Shown piece by piece: positions 34,532-42,419 of a stretch of 64,000 bases of DNA (position 1 is its first letter; the number at the start of each line of letters is the position of its first letter). The position numbers and the translations under genes were made by a program. The stretch is taken from NCBI RefSeq assembly GCF_042445055.1, contig NZ_CP170339.1:992001-1056000 (forward strand). The letters run 5' to 3'. The DNA comes from Falsihalocynthiibacter sp042445055. GTDB taxonomy: Bacteria > Pseudomonadota > Alphaproteobacteria > Rhodobacterales > Rhodobacteraceae. The notes beneath the pieces were generated by a model. That model was not told the DNA's origin. It made no database searches and worked only from the letters and a program-made list of their open reading frames with translations.

Positions 34532-34869
34532 AGACCTGTTCTCTTTTTGATGTTCGGCGGGGATTTTCATAAACCTGCATTGATATTTTCGAAGTTGTTC
34601 TACTTTTGTATGCAAGCACTGTGGTAAAAATAGGGCGAGAAATAAGAATTTCCTATCACCGACCAATCCGTTGATATTTATGTAGAAAGTTTTATTTTTT
34701 TCTTGAGGGAGTGTTCAGAAAAAAGGCATATCAAGCGCACATACCAGCGCTTCCCTTTTGTGGCCAAACGCTCCAAATCAGCGGGAGTTCGGCTGAGCCG
34801 CTACCATTGTTTGGACCACTCGGCTGGAGATTTTCCGAGGGTTTTGAGCTCAGGGCGCTTGCTGCAGGT

Positions 34870-35780
34870 TTGAGCCAAACATCAGTGTGATCGGAGGGTT
34901 GTTTCCGATTGCGCTGTGCGGACGAACTTCGTTGTAGTCTCTCACCTTTGCCCGACAGGTAATGCTAGCATCGCCGAGAGGGCCATTCCTTCGTTTTTGA
35001 CCGTGCATCGTCAAGGCTCATGAACCAGTGCGCGTTCAGGCACTCTGCACGAAACTTGCCGTTAAACTTTCGATGAAGGCATTCGCCATGATCACTCGTA
35101 CCAGTGGCGCGACATAGCTCATTCGGTTGGCTGACCTGGCCGGGAAAAGTCCAAAACGACGCTCCGTTAATAAACCCTTAGATCCAAGTTACGAAAAACG
35201 AACTCCGATCCCTGGTCCGCGCGAATGGACTTTGGGTAGCCTAACTTGCCACATACTCTTTCAAGGGTCTGGACAACGTCTTCGCCTCGGTACCTGAACC
35301 TTGGATAAATCGCAGGCGAGAACCGAGAGAACGTGTTTATGATAGTCAGCACACGGGGCTTGCGACCAGTAGCCAGTTGGTCGTGCACAAAGTCCATTGC
35401 CTATGTTTCGTTGCTTTGCGTTGCCTCCATTCGATCCTCCCGCAGTTTAGCTTTGACCCGGCGTTCGGCGTTTTGTTCCGCAGTTGCAGACCCATTTCGT
35501 TGTAGAGCCGGTAGACACGCTTGGCATTCACCCGTTGCCGGCAGGCGGTGGTTACACCGCCGAGAGGGGCAAGTTTCGCCTCGTAACTGGACATCGATGC
35601 GCCGATAGCCATAGCGCACACGGGTCTCAGCAATCTCTTTGATACGTCTCTTGAGTTCGGCCTGCTCGTCGCCGTGCGCTTTGTAATGGTAGGTCGAGCG
35701 ATGCGCCTGCATAACGCCACAGGCACGCCGAATGCAAACGCCCCTAACCGCGCGGACCTCATTGACCAGTTCCCGGCGAC
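34870..35780 (-). pseudogene. Broken IS3-family OrfB of the island element
   Basis: From right to left the pieces are LRPACRRELVNEVRAVRGV, AHRSTYHYKAHG, ELKRRIKEIAETRVRYGYRRIDV, a frame change, KRVYRLYNEMGLQLRNKTP, then WTLCTTNWLL versus MDFVHDQLATGRKPRVLTI carrying the first Asp, SIRADQGSEFVFRNLD carrying the second Asp, and beyond 35150 a heavily damaged C-terminus reading ALVHEP and similar. At least four frameshifts or stops. Not functional. Confidence 0.75.
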
Positions 35781-35799
35781 AGGCAGGCCTCAGAGCTTT

Positions 35800-36093
35800 C
35801 GTTTGATAACGTCCTGCAACATTGCATTCGCCATTGTCTCAGACCAATGGCGGACAAAGGCTCATTCCAAAGACAGATCGGCAACCAGGCGCTTGAGGCG
35901 GGTGTTCTCTTCATCAAGCATTTTTAGACGCTTCATCTCGGACCGCATCAGCCCACCCTATTTTTTTGCGCCAGTTGTAGAACGTAGCTTCGGCTATCCC
36001 CGTCTTGCGGCAAACTTCAGTGATGCTTGTGCCTTCTTCGACCTGCTTCAGAGCAAACGCGATTTGCGCCTCTGTGAACTTGCTCTTCTTCAT
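35800..36093 (-). pseudogene. Broken IS3-family OrfA of the island element
   Basis: Starts with MKKSKFTEAQIAFALKQVEE, then SITEVCRKTGIAEATFYNW (HTH), then frame is lost after GWADAVR and the C-terminus reappears as MLQDVI after the palindromic insertion. Not functional. Confidence 0.75.
35824..35864. repeat. 42-bp palindromic mini-element, copy 3 (in island IS)
   Basis: 41 bases with arms CGCCATTG and CAATGGCG around an eight-base loop. Its reverse complement begins TGAGCCTTTGTCCGCC and ends GGCGAATGC, differing from copy 1 at few positions although the host IS is different. In the host it separates ADLSLE from AMLQDVI, so it reads as an insertion. Confidence 0.72.
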
Positions 36094-36228
36094 GAAACCC
36101 TCCTTCTCACATTGCGGGGATCATAATTGGAAAATTCCAGCTTGGGACGGTCCAGTTTTCGGGAGGCAGGTCACGGAAGTAGAATATGCCATGTCGGGAC
36201 CGATAGATATACGCATGTAGCTTCATTA

Positions 36229-36251
36229 TGTGTCACACCTGTGTGTCACAC
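36229..36251. repeat. Direct repeats TGTGTCACAC x2, 13-bp spacing
   Basis: Two exact 10-bp copies (36229-36238, 36242-36251), 40 bases inside the right island boundary. Arm-type sites of an integrase often look like this, but no integrase is left to test against. Confidence 0.4.
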
Positions 36252-36290
36252 TACTCTAATGTTTAGCTAAGGTATTGAACTGTAAGGGTT

Positions 36291-36366
<76 letters not shown>

Positions 36367-36442
36367 TTTGCAACCTTGGTTGCGTAGTGGTGTTTAGGGA
36401 AGCGCGGGGGGGAGTTCAAGAGGAAAAATCCCGCGCCTCACT

Positions 36443-36772
36443 TTAACTATCGTCGTCGTCGCTAGAGACGTCAGCGATCTCTTCGAGAGGTACCGTATCA
36501 TCGTCGTCGTCGTCGTCATCGAGGAAGTCATCCCCGAGATCTACGTCGTCGATTACATCATCATCAAGCGCCGCATCGTCCACTTTGCTTGCTTCGTTTT
36601 TCGTTGTCTCGGCATCCGCTTTGTCCGCAACCATTGTGCGAGCTTTGGCGCTGTTGTCGAACTCAACTTCTTCGCCCGTGTAGGGGCTGATGATAGGCGT
36701 TTTGTTCAGGTCGTAAAACCGCTTGCCGGTTGTTGGGCAAACACGTTTAATACCCCATTCTTCTTTGGGCAT
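36443..36772 (-). CDS. FYDLN-acid (TIGR02300) protein
   Basis: A 109-residue cytoplasmic protein. The N-terminal 40 residues form a small zinc-ribbon-like motif region with the signature CPTTGKRFYDLNKTPIISPYTG; the C-terminal half is almost wholly acidic, with an eight-Asp run. The family is widespread in alphaproteobacteria with unknown function. The ATG at 36772 follows AAGGGGAC. Downstream of its stop lies the tRNA-Ala gene, on the same strand. Confidence 0.88.
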   Translation of the reverse strand: MPKEEWGIKRVCPTTGKRFYDLNKTPIISPYTGEEVEFDNSAKARTMVADKADAETTKNEASKVDDAALDDDVIDDVDLGDDFLDDDDDDDDTVPLEEIADVSSDDDDS

Positions 36773-36931
36773 GGATGTCCCCTTCAAGCTATCGAATAAT
36801 TCAGAGTTGCAGCCAACTGCCACAACATTGATAGGGTGTCAAAGGCTTTTGGGATTTGAACCCAATTGAAGCGGTGATTATCATATGAATAGTTGGTATG
36901 TGCAATCCAATCCGAGCAAAAAGGGCCTTTA

Positions 36932-37621
36932 GTGCGACTATTTCTTCCTGGTGATCCGGCAGTCGAAGTGCGGCTGCGCCGATCCGGCCGCGCCAAACGA
37001 CTCAGTTTACGGGTGTCGCGGTTGGACGGGCAGGTGACCCTTACAATGCCCAAGCACGCCAAGGATAAGGAAGCAGTTGATTTTGCTAATGAAAAGGCTG
37101 ATTGGATTCGTGGCCATGTTGGCGCGCGGCTTGCTGAGTTGCGGCCCGAAGTTGGTGGTTGGATTTGGTTCCGAGGTGAGAAATGTCCTATCCAATCTGG
37201 CGGGGGGCGCTCTGCTCGGTTCGTGGATGGTGCCATTTCTGTGCCGGATGCGGCGGAAAAAGTGCCACTGAGGGTCGAGAGCTTTCTAAAACTGGCCGCG
37301 CGCGCCGATTTGGTTTCGGCAAGCGAGGGATTCGCGCGGGACCTCGGCGTGGAAATTGGCCGAGTCACCCTGCGTGATACGCGCTCTCGCTGGGGCTCAT
37401 GCACATATGAGGGGAACTTGATGTACTCATGGCGGCTGGTGATGGCCCCGCCAGAGGTGCTTCGATATGTGGCCGCCCATGAGGTGGCGCATCGCCTTGA
37501 AATGAATCACTCCGTCGCGTTCTGGGCGCAGGTTGCACGTGTATTTCCCGACTATGCTAGGCCGCGGAAATGGCTGCGTGATAATGGTGAGGAACTCCAT
37601 CGGTTTCGTTTCAAGGATTGA
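36932..37621 (+). CDS. YgjP-like (DUF45/M48-type) metallopeptidase
   Basis: A 229-residue zinc-peptidase-fold protein. The C-terminal half carries VAAHEVAHRLEMNHS, the HExxH motif with a third His after it, as in YgjP/SprT-type proteins, and the typical ending PDYARPRKWLRDNGEEL. The N-terminal KRLSLRVSRLDGQVTLTMP and DTRSRWGSCTYEGNLMYSWRLVMAP are also conserved. The start is uncertain; GTG at 36932 is the best fit, with AAAGGGCC before it. Function is unknown beyond likely proteolysis. Confidence 0.85.
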   Translation: MRLFLPGDPAVEVRLRRSGRAKRLSLRVSRLDGQVTLTMPKHAKDKEAVDFANEKADWIRGHVGARLAELRPEVGGWIWFRGEKCPIQSGGGRSARFVDGAISVPDAAEKVPLRVESFLKLAARADLVSASEGFARDLGVEIGRVTLRDTRSRWGSCTYEGNLMYSWRLVMAPPEVLRYVAAHEVAHRLEMNHSVAFWAQVARVFPDYARPRKWLRDNGEELHRFRFKD

Positions 37622-37633
37622 CACGCTCAGCTT

Positions 37634-37643
37634 TGTGATCACA
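37634..37643. promoter_or_regulatory. TGTGATCACA operator, GntR/FCD gene
   Basis: An exact 10-bp palindrome lying nine to eighteen bases before the GntR start at 37652, overlapping the likely ribosome site. Occupancy would block its own expression. Confidence 0.7.
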
Positions 37644-37651
37644 TTAGGTTC

Positions 37652-38293
37652 ATGCAACTAAAGAACCGCCAAAACGATGCTATTCACGAGCAACTTTACC
37701 GCCACCTGCGGGCGAAAATCATGCATGGGGAGCTTTCGCCAGGGCAGTCGCTCACCCTTCGTGGAGTAGGGGAAGAATACGGTGTTTCGATGACACCCGT
37801 GCGCGAGGCCGCAAGACGCTTAGTGGCCGAAGGCGCGCTTACACTTTCGTCGTCGGGGCGCATATCGACACCGGATTTGACGAACGAGCGCATTGAGGAA
37901 TTGGCCGCGCTGCGGGCTTTGCTGGAGCCTGAACTTTCAAGCCGCGCTTTACCTCGGGCGCATATGGCGCTCATTGAACGCTTGCAGACAATCAACGGAA
38001 CCATCGCAGAGCATGTCGCCAAGCAGGATGCCGTTGGCTATATCCGCACTAACCTCGAGTTTCATCGCACCCTTTATTTGCGTGCCCAAGCGCCAGCGAT
38101 CCTCGCGATGACAGAGACAGTCTGGCTGCAACTCGGGCCAACGATGCGTGCGCTTTACGGTAAATTGCGTCGCACAGACCCCCCGCGGAACCATAAGCTA
38201 ATTATTGCAGCGCTGCGTGCAGGGGATGAGCCGGGCTTGCGGTTGGCAATTCGAACAGATGTGACGCAGGGGCTGCGTTTGCTGATTAGTTAG
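37652..38293 (+). CDS. GntR/FCD regulator, candidate TCA-cycle regulator
   Basis: A 213-residue regulator with a winged HTH (about 8-75; EEYGVSMTPVREAARRLVAEGAL) and a short FCD domain (about 85-205) with the metal/ligand His and Asn/Asp pattern (NLEFHRTLYLRA, NHKLIIAALRAGD). FCD regulators commonly bind carboxylic acids. The palindrome in front of it recurs before sucC and sdhC (and in weaker form near mdh), so it is the best candidate for the protein that controls these TCA genes and itself. Whether it represses or activates is not shown. A 287-base region follows before the SDR gene. Confidence 0.85.
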   Translation: MQLKNRQNDAIHEQLYRHLRAKIMHGELSPGQSLTLRGVGEEYGVSMTPVREAARRLVAEGALTLSSSGRISTPDLTNERIEELAALRALLEPELSSRALPRAHMALIERLQTINGTIAEHVAKQDAVGYIRTNLEFHRTLYLRAQAPAILAMTETVWLQLGPTMRALYGKLRRTDPPRNHKLIIAALRAGDEPGLRLAIRTDVTQGLRLLIS

Positions 38294-38385
38294 GTCTGAT
38301 TCTGACTGATATTATACAGATTTATTGAAGCTGTCGGAAGTGCGGCGAACATCTAGCTTTTCTGTCCGAAGGTGGCCTGCGAGAT

Positions 38386-38416
38386 ATCTAATTGATTTAG
38401 ATAGGTATTTAATACC
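38386..38416. promoter_or_regulatory. Two adjacent palindromes upstream of the SDR gene
   Basis: ATCTAA-N5-TTAGAT (38386-38402) and GGTATT-T-AATACC (38404-38416), one base apart, 165-195 bases before the SDR start. Possible operator sites; binder unknown. Confidence 0.35.
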
Positions 38417-38580
38417 TCCGTTGATGCTGTTTTGGTTGTAAATATTTGTAATATATGGGTTGAGATTTGTGAATTTAGGGCCTAACCATAGGTCAAATAC
38501 CAAATCGGCGACAAATCTACCGAGAGTGAATTACATTCTTGGGGTTGGCCGAAGAGTGCGTTGAAAAACAGGAGTTATCT

Positions 38581-39327
38581 ATGAACCTCAAAGGAAAAAC
38601 AGCGATCGTTACGGGCGGTGGCCGCGATATCGGACGCGCATGTGTGATGCGCTTGGCCGAAGCCGGCGCAAACGTCGCCATCAACTATTTTCAATCCTCT
38701 GAAGGAGCGGACTCTGCCGTTGCCGAGATCAAAGCCGCGGGCGGAAACGCATTTGCCATGAAAGGCGACATGACCAAAGAGGCCGAAGTCGCGGCGCTGG
38801 TTGAGAAAACAGTCGAGACCTTCGGCGGTGTGGATACGCTGATCCATGTTTCGGGCGGAATTATCAAGCGTGTCCCGATCTCCGAGATGTCGCTGGATCA
38901 TTGGAACGCAGTGATGGAGCTTAACACAACATCGTTCTTCCTCGCGGTACGGGCAGTTATCCCACATCTGGGCGAGGGCTCTTCGATTGTTTCTATTGCG
39001 TCTCAGGCGGGACGTGATGGCGGTGGCGCGGGTGCTGCGGCCTATGCGGCGTCCAAGGGCGCAATGACAACGCTGACACGTGGTTTGGCCAAGGAACTCG
39101 GGCCGAATACGCGCGTTAACGCGCTTTGCCCTGGTATGATTGATACCGACTTTCACAACCTTTTCTCCAAGCCAGAAGTGCGTACACACGTTGCGAGCAT
39201 TACGCCGCTCAAGCGCGAAGGAACGTCCGAAGAGGTTGCGAACCTAGCGGCATTCCTCGCCTCTGACGAAGCATCGTTCATCACAGGTGCTAACGTAGAT
39301 ATCAACGGCGGGTTACTATTCTCTTAA
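38581..39327 (+). CDS. Short-chain dehydrogenase/reductase, FabG-like
   Basis: A 248-residue NAD(P)-dependent oxidoreductase. The nucleotide loop TGGGRDIGRA, NxA-type motif in HVSGG, catalytic Ser in SIVSIASQAG, YAASKG with Tyr and Lys and the PGMIDTDF loop are all present. The substrate is not predictable. The ATG at 38581 follows CAGGAG. Ends at a strong terminator. Long AT-rich leader with two palindromes suggests regulated transcription. Confidence 0.9.
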   Translation: MNLKGKTAIVTGGGRDIGRACVMRLAEAGANVAINYFQSSEGADSAVAEIKAAGGNAFAMKGDMTKEAEVAALVEKTVETFGGVDTLIHVSGGIIKRVPISEMSLDHWNAVMELNTTSFFLAVRAVIPHLGEGSSIVSIASQAGRDGGGAGAAAYAASKGAMTTLTRGLAKELGPNTRVNALCPGMIDTDFHNLFSKPEVRTHVASITPLKREGTSEEVANLAAFLASDEASFITGANVDINGGLLFS

Positions 39328-39362
39328 GGCTCCGATCTGAGAGTATTTAGTTATAAAACGAG

Positions 39363-39390
39363 AAAAGGCGGCACATTGGCCGCCTTTTTT
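39363..39390. terminator. Bidirectional terminator between SDR gene and lpd
   Basis: Perfect 10-bp stem AAAAGGCGGC / GCCGCCTTTT with six-base loop; T run on the plus strand and A run on the other, so it ends both convergent genes. Confidence 0.9.
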
Positions 39391-39408
39391 GTTTGGTTTG
39401 TTGTGTGA

Positions 39409-40797
39409 TCAGGCGTGGATCGCACCATCGCCACACGCAAGTGCCGCCTCGCGGACTGCTTCCGAATATGTTGGGTGGGCGTGGCAGGTTAGGGCGAGGT
39501 CTTGTGCGCTTGCACCGAACTCCATCGCAACGCAGACTTCGTGGATCAAATCGCCCGCTGCGGGGCCGATGATGTGGGCACCTAGAATGCGATCTGTGTC
39601 CTTGTCAGCGAGAATTTTTACGAAACCCTCACCTTGGAAAACGGCTTTGGCGCGCGCGTTGCCCATGAACGAAAACTTGCCGACTTTGTAGTTAACGCCC
39701 TTTTCTTTAAGCGTTTGTTCGGTCGCACCTACGCTCGCCACTTCGGGAGTGGTGTAGATAACGCCAGGAATGACATCATAATTTACGTGGCCCGCTTTGC
39801 CTGCGATATGCTCTGCAACGGCCATGCCCTCGTCCTCAGCTTTGTGAGCGAGCATTGGGCCTTCGATCACGTCGCCAATCGCGTAAACACCTTTGATGTT
39901 GGTGTCCCAATGGGCGCCGGTTGCGATTTGGCCGCGCTCGGTCATCTTGCCACCTAGCGCCTCAAATCCGAGGTTGTCGACGAACGGACGACGTCCCGTT
40001 GCGACCAGAACAACATCGGTGTCGAGTGTGACTTCGGAGTCGTCTTTGCGTAGTTTATAGGTGACTTTGGCCTTGGTTTTACTGGTTTCGACGCCTTGAA
40101 CAGCAGCACCCATAACAAAGTTAAGCCCTTGTTTTTTAAGGATACGTTGCAGCGTTTTCTGAACGTCCTTATCCATTCCGGGGGTGATTTCGTCGAGGTA
40201 CTCAATGACGGTTACTTCGGCGCCTAGGCGCGCATAAACCGAACCAAGTTCCAAGCCGATTACGCCAGCACCGATCACGACCATCTTCTTGGGAGTTTTG
40301 GCCAAATCAAGCGCACCTGTCGAAGTTACAACGCGCTCTTCGTCTACTTTGACGCCTTTCAATTCGCTTGGCTCGGACCCTGTAGCGATCACGATATGCT
40401 TGGCTGTGTGGGCTTCGTCACCGACTTTTACTTGGCCTTCGGCGGGGATGCTGCCCCAACCTTTGAGCCAGTCTATCTTGTTCTTTTTAAACAAGAATTC
40501 GATGCCTTTGGTGTTCTGGTCGACGACGTCCTGTTTGTAGGCTTTCATCTGGTCCCAGTCCACGGAGGGGGATTTACCCTTGAGGCCCATTTTCGCGAAG
40601 TTGTGCTCTGCTTCGTGAAGTTGGTGACTTGCGTGCAAGAGCGCCTTGGAAGGGATGCAGCCGATGTTCAGGCATGTTCCGCCAAGGGTTTCGCGACCCT
40701 CTACACATGCGGTTTTCAGGCCGAGTTGGGCGAGACGAATTGCGCAGACATAGCCACCGGGGCCACCGCCAATTACGATTGCATCATAGTTCGCCAT
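39409..40797 (-). CDS. lpd: Dihydrolipoyl dehydrogenase (E3 of OGDH)
   Basis: A 462-residue flavoprotein that reoxidises dihydrolipoamide with NAD+. FAD motif GGGPGG near residue 11, redox disulfide TCLNIGC (Cys42, Cys47), NAD motif GAGVIGLELGS and the C-terminal His-Glu CHAHPTYSEA. Next to sucAB, so it serves the 2-oxoglutarate dehydrogenase complex, but it has its own 128-base upstream region containing three phased CATATG sites rather than being directly joined to sucB. RBS AAGGAGAG. Confidence 0.96.
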   Translation of the reverse strand: MANYDAIVIGGGPGGYVCAIRLAQLGLKTACVEGRETLGGTCLNIGCIPSKALLHASHQLHEAEHNFAKMGLKGKSPSVDWDQMKAYKQDVVDQNTKGIEFLFKKNKIDWLKGWGSIPAEGQVKVGDEAHTAKHIVIATGSEPSELKGVKVDEERVVTSTGALDLAKTPKKMVVIGAGVIGLELGSVYARLGAEVTVIEYLDEITPGMDKDVQKTLQRILKKQGLNFVMGAAVQGVETSKTKAKVTYKLRKDDSEVTLDTDVVLVATGRRPFVDNLGFEALGGKMTERGQIATGAHWDTNIKGVYAIGDVIEGPMLAHKAEDEGMAVAEHIAGKAGHVNYDVIPGVIYTTPEVASVGATEQTLKEKGVNYKVGKFSFMGNARAKAVFQGEGFVKILADKDTDRILGAHIIGPAAGDLIHEVCVAMEFGASAQDLALTCHAHPTYSEAVREAALACGDGAIHA

Positions 40798-40845
40798 GGG
40801 TTCTCTCCTTGGGTCGAATGGGGCCGTAAAAACGGGTCATATTCC

Positions 40846-40873
40846 CATATGAATTACATATGATTTCCATATG
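40846..40873. promoter_or_regulatory. Three CATATG palindromes with 11-bp period upstream of lpd
   Basis: CATATG at 40846, 40857 and 40868, spaced exactly 11 bases, 49-76 bases before the lpd start. Flanking bases are also alike (TTCC before and AAT after the outer two). Could be a cooperative protein site in the lpd promoter. Confidence 0.45.
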
Positions 40874-40925
40874 AATAATTTCACATGGAAAAACGCCACA
40901 CGGTCGATCCGTGCGGCGCAAAAAG

Positions 40926-42413
40926 TTACAGATCCATTAACAAACGGCGTGGATCTTCGAGTGCTTCTTTGACGCGCACGAGGAAGGTTACCGCGCCTTT
41001 TCCGTCTACGATGCGGTGATCGTATGACAGTGCGAGATACATCATCGGACGGATCACAACTTCGCCGTTGATCGCCATCGGGCGGTCTTGGATTTTGTGC
41101 ATGCCGAGGATGCCGGACTGTGGCGGATTGAGGATGGGCGAGGACATAAGCGATCCATAGACACCGCCGTTCGAGATGGTGAAGGAGCCACCTTGCATCT
41201 CAGCCATCGAGAGCTTGCCGTCACGGGCGCGGGCGCCTTTTTCGGCGATTGCTTTTTCGATGTCGGCAAAGGACATGCTGTCCGCGTCGCGGATCACAGG
41301 AACAACGAGGCCGGTTGGTGTGCCTGCGGCGATGCCCATGTGGACAAAGTTCTTGTAAACGATGTCTGTTCCGTCGATTTCGGCGTTAACTTCTGGGACC
41401 TCTTTGAGGGCGTGGCAGCAGGCCTTGGTAAAGAAGGACATGAAGCCGAGTTTGACGCCGTGCTTTTTGAGGAAAAGGTCTTTGTACTCGTTGCGCAGAG
41501 CCATCACCTCGGTCATGTCCACCTCGTTATAGGTGGTGAGCATGGCGGCGGTGTTTTGGCTGTCTTTGAGGCGACGCGCGATTGTTTGGCGAAGACGGGT
41601 CATCTTCACACGCTCCTCGCGTGACGCATCTTCTGCGGGGCTAGCAGCGCGTGGGGCGGCAGCAGGCGTTGGCGCTGTTGTCACTGCGGAGAGTGCTTTT
41701 TGCACGTCTTCTTTCATGATGCGACCATCGCGGCCAGTTCCTTTAACGGATCCGGCATCGAGGTTGTTTTCGGCCATTAGTTTCTTGGCAGAAGGGGCGT
41801 CCTCGACGCTCTTCCCAGCGCCAGCGGACGGCGCAGGTGCTTCCTCTGCTGCGGGTGCCGCGGCCGACGCGCCGCTACCACCGAGGACGGCGAGCTTGGC
41901 GCTTGCGTCAACTGTAGAGCCTTCTTCGGCGAGGATTTCGGTCAGAACGCCGGCGGCAGGGGCGGGCACTTCGACGGAAACTTTGTCAGTTTCCAGCTCA
42001 CAGAGCATTTCGTCTTGCGCGACGGTGTCGCCGACCTTCTTGAACCACGTAGAAACGGTGGCTTCGGTCACGGATTCACCGAGGGTGGGGACCATAACAT
42101 CGACGCTTTCGCTCGACGCCGCAGGCGCGGCTTCGGCTGTTTTGGGCGCTTCGGACGGGGCACTTGCCGCGCCTTTGCCCTCTTCGATTGTTGCAAGCAG
42201 CGCATCTACGCCAACGGTTTCACCCTCTGCGGCGACGATTTCGCCCATCGTGCCAGCGGCCGTTGCGGGCACTTCGACGGTTACTTTGTCGGTTTCCAGC
42301 TCACAGAGCATTTCGTCGACGGCGACAGCATCGCCCGGTTTCTTGAACCAGGTTGCGACGGTGGCTTCGGTTACGCTTTCGCCCAGAGTAGGGACACGGA
42401 CTTCTGTGGACAT
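40926..42413 (-). CDS. sucB: Dihydrolipoyl succinyltransferase (E2 of OGDH), two lipoyl domains
   Basis: A 495-residue E2 subunit. Two lipoyl domains (about 1-75 and 105-180), each with ETDKV(T/S)VEVPA lysine sites, then a peripheral-subunit-binding domain (PSAKKLMAENNLDAGSVKGTGRDG, in pieces, about 215-250) and the catalytic domain ending with SYDHRIVDGKGAV (His and Asp of the active site). Alanine/proline-rich linkers join them. Two lipoyl domains instead of one are common in this group. Third gene of sucA-sucB, six bases after sucA. Confidence 0.96.
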   Translation of the reverse strand: MSTEVRVPTLGESVTEATVATWFKKPGDAVAVDEMLCELETDKVTVEVPATAAGTMGEIVAAEGETVGVDALLATIEEGKGAASAPSEAPKTAEAAPAASSESVDVMVPTLGESVTEATVSTWFKKVGDTVAQDEMLCELETDKVSVEVPAPAAGVLTEILAEEGSTVDASAKLAVLGGSGASAAAPAAEEAPAPSAGAGKSVEDAPSAKKLMAENNLDAGSVKGTGRDGRIMKEDVQKALSAVTTAPTPAAAPRAASPAEDASREERVKMTRLRQTIARRLKDSQNTAAMLTTYNEVDMTEVMALRNEYKDLFLKKHGVKLGFMSFFTKACCHALKEVPEVNAEIDGTDIVYKNFVHMGIAAGTPTGLVVPVIRDADSMSFADIEKAIAEKGARARDGKLSMAEMQGGSFTISNGGVYGSLMSSPILNPPQSGILGMHKIQDRPMAINGEVVIRPMMYLALSYDHRIVDGKGAVTFLVRVKEALEDPRRLLMDL

Positions 42414-42419
42414 GATAGC

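Larger units (their letters stand above)
34794..36173 (-). mobile_element. Decayed IS3-family element inside the island
   Basis: About 1.38 kb with imperfect ends: right end, read inward, TGACCTGCCTCCCG ... TGGACCG; left end TGAGCCGCTACC ... TGGACCA. Both transposase genes are broken by several frameshifts and stops. A 41-bp palindromic mini-element at 35824-35864 interrupts the region where orfA ends. It abuts the tRNA side of the island. A clear target duplication was not found. Confidence 0.7.
31276..36290. mobile_element. 5-kb genomic island at tRNA-Ala(GGC)
   Basis: Bounded by a 21-bp direct repeat of the tRNA 3' end. It holds an SNase-like nuclease, a truncated serine recombinase, a TadE/TadG pair and a decayed IS3 element next to the tRNA. 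No intact tyrosine integrase remains, so the island is probably immobile. Two TGTGTCACAC direct repeats at 36229-36251, 13 bases apart, may be former integrase arm sites. Confidence 0.75.

Noticed and set aside
34800..34818. CCATTG...GGACCA near the island IS end, looking like a fourth mini-element
   Set aside because: Better explained as the terminal inverted repeat of the IS3 remnant.
39400..39409. TGTGATCAGG near the lpd stop
   Set aside because: Resembles the TCA operator but has two mismatches and lies between a terminator and a gene end, not before a gene.
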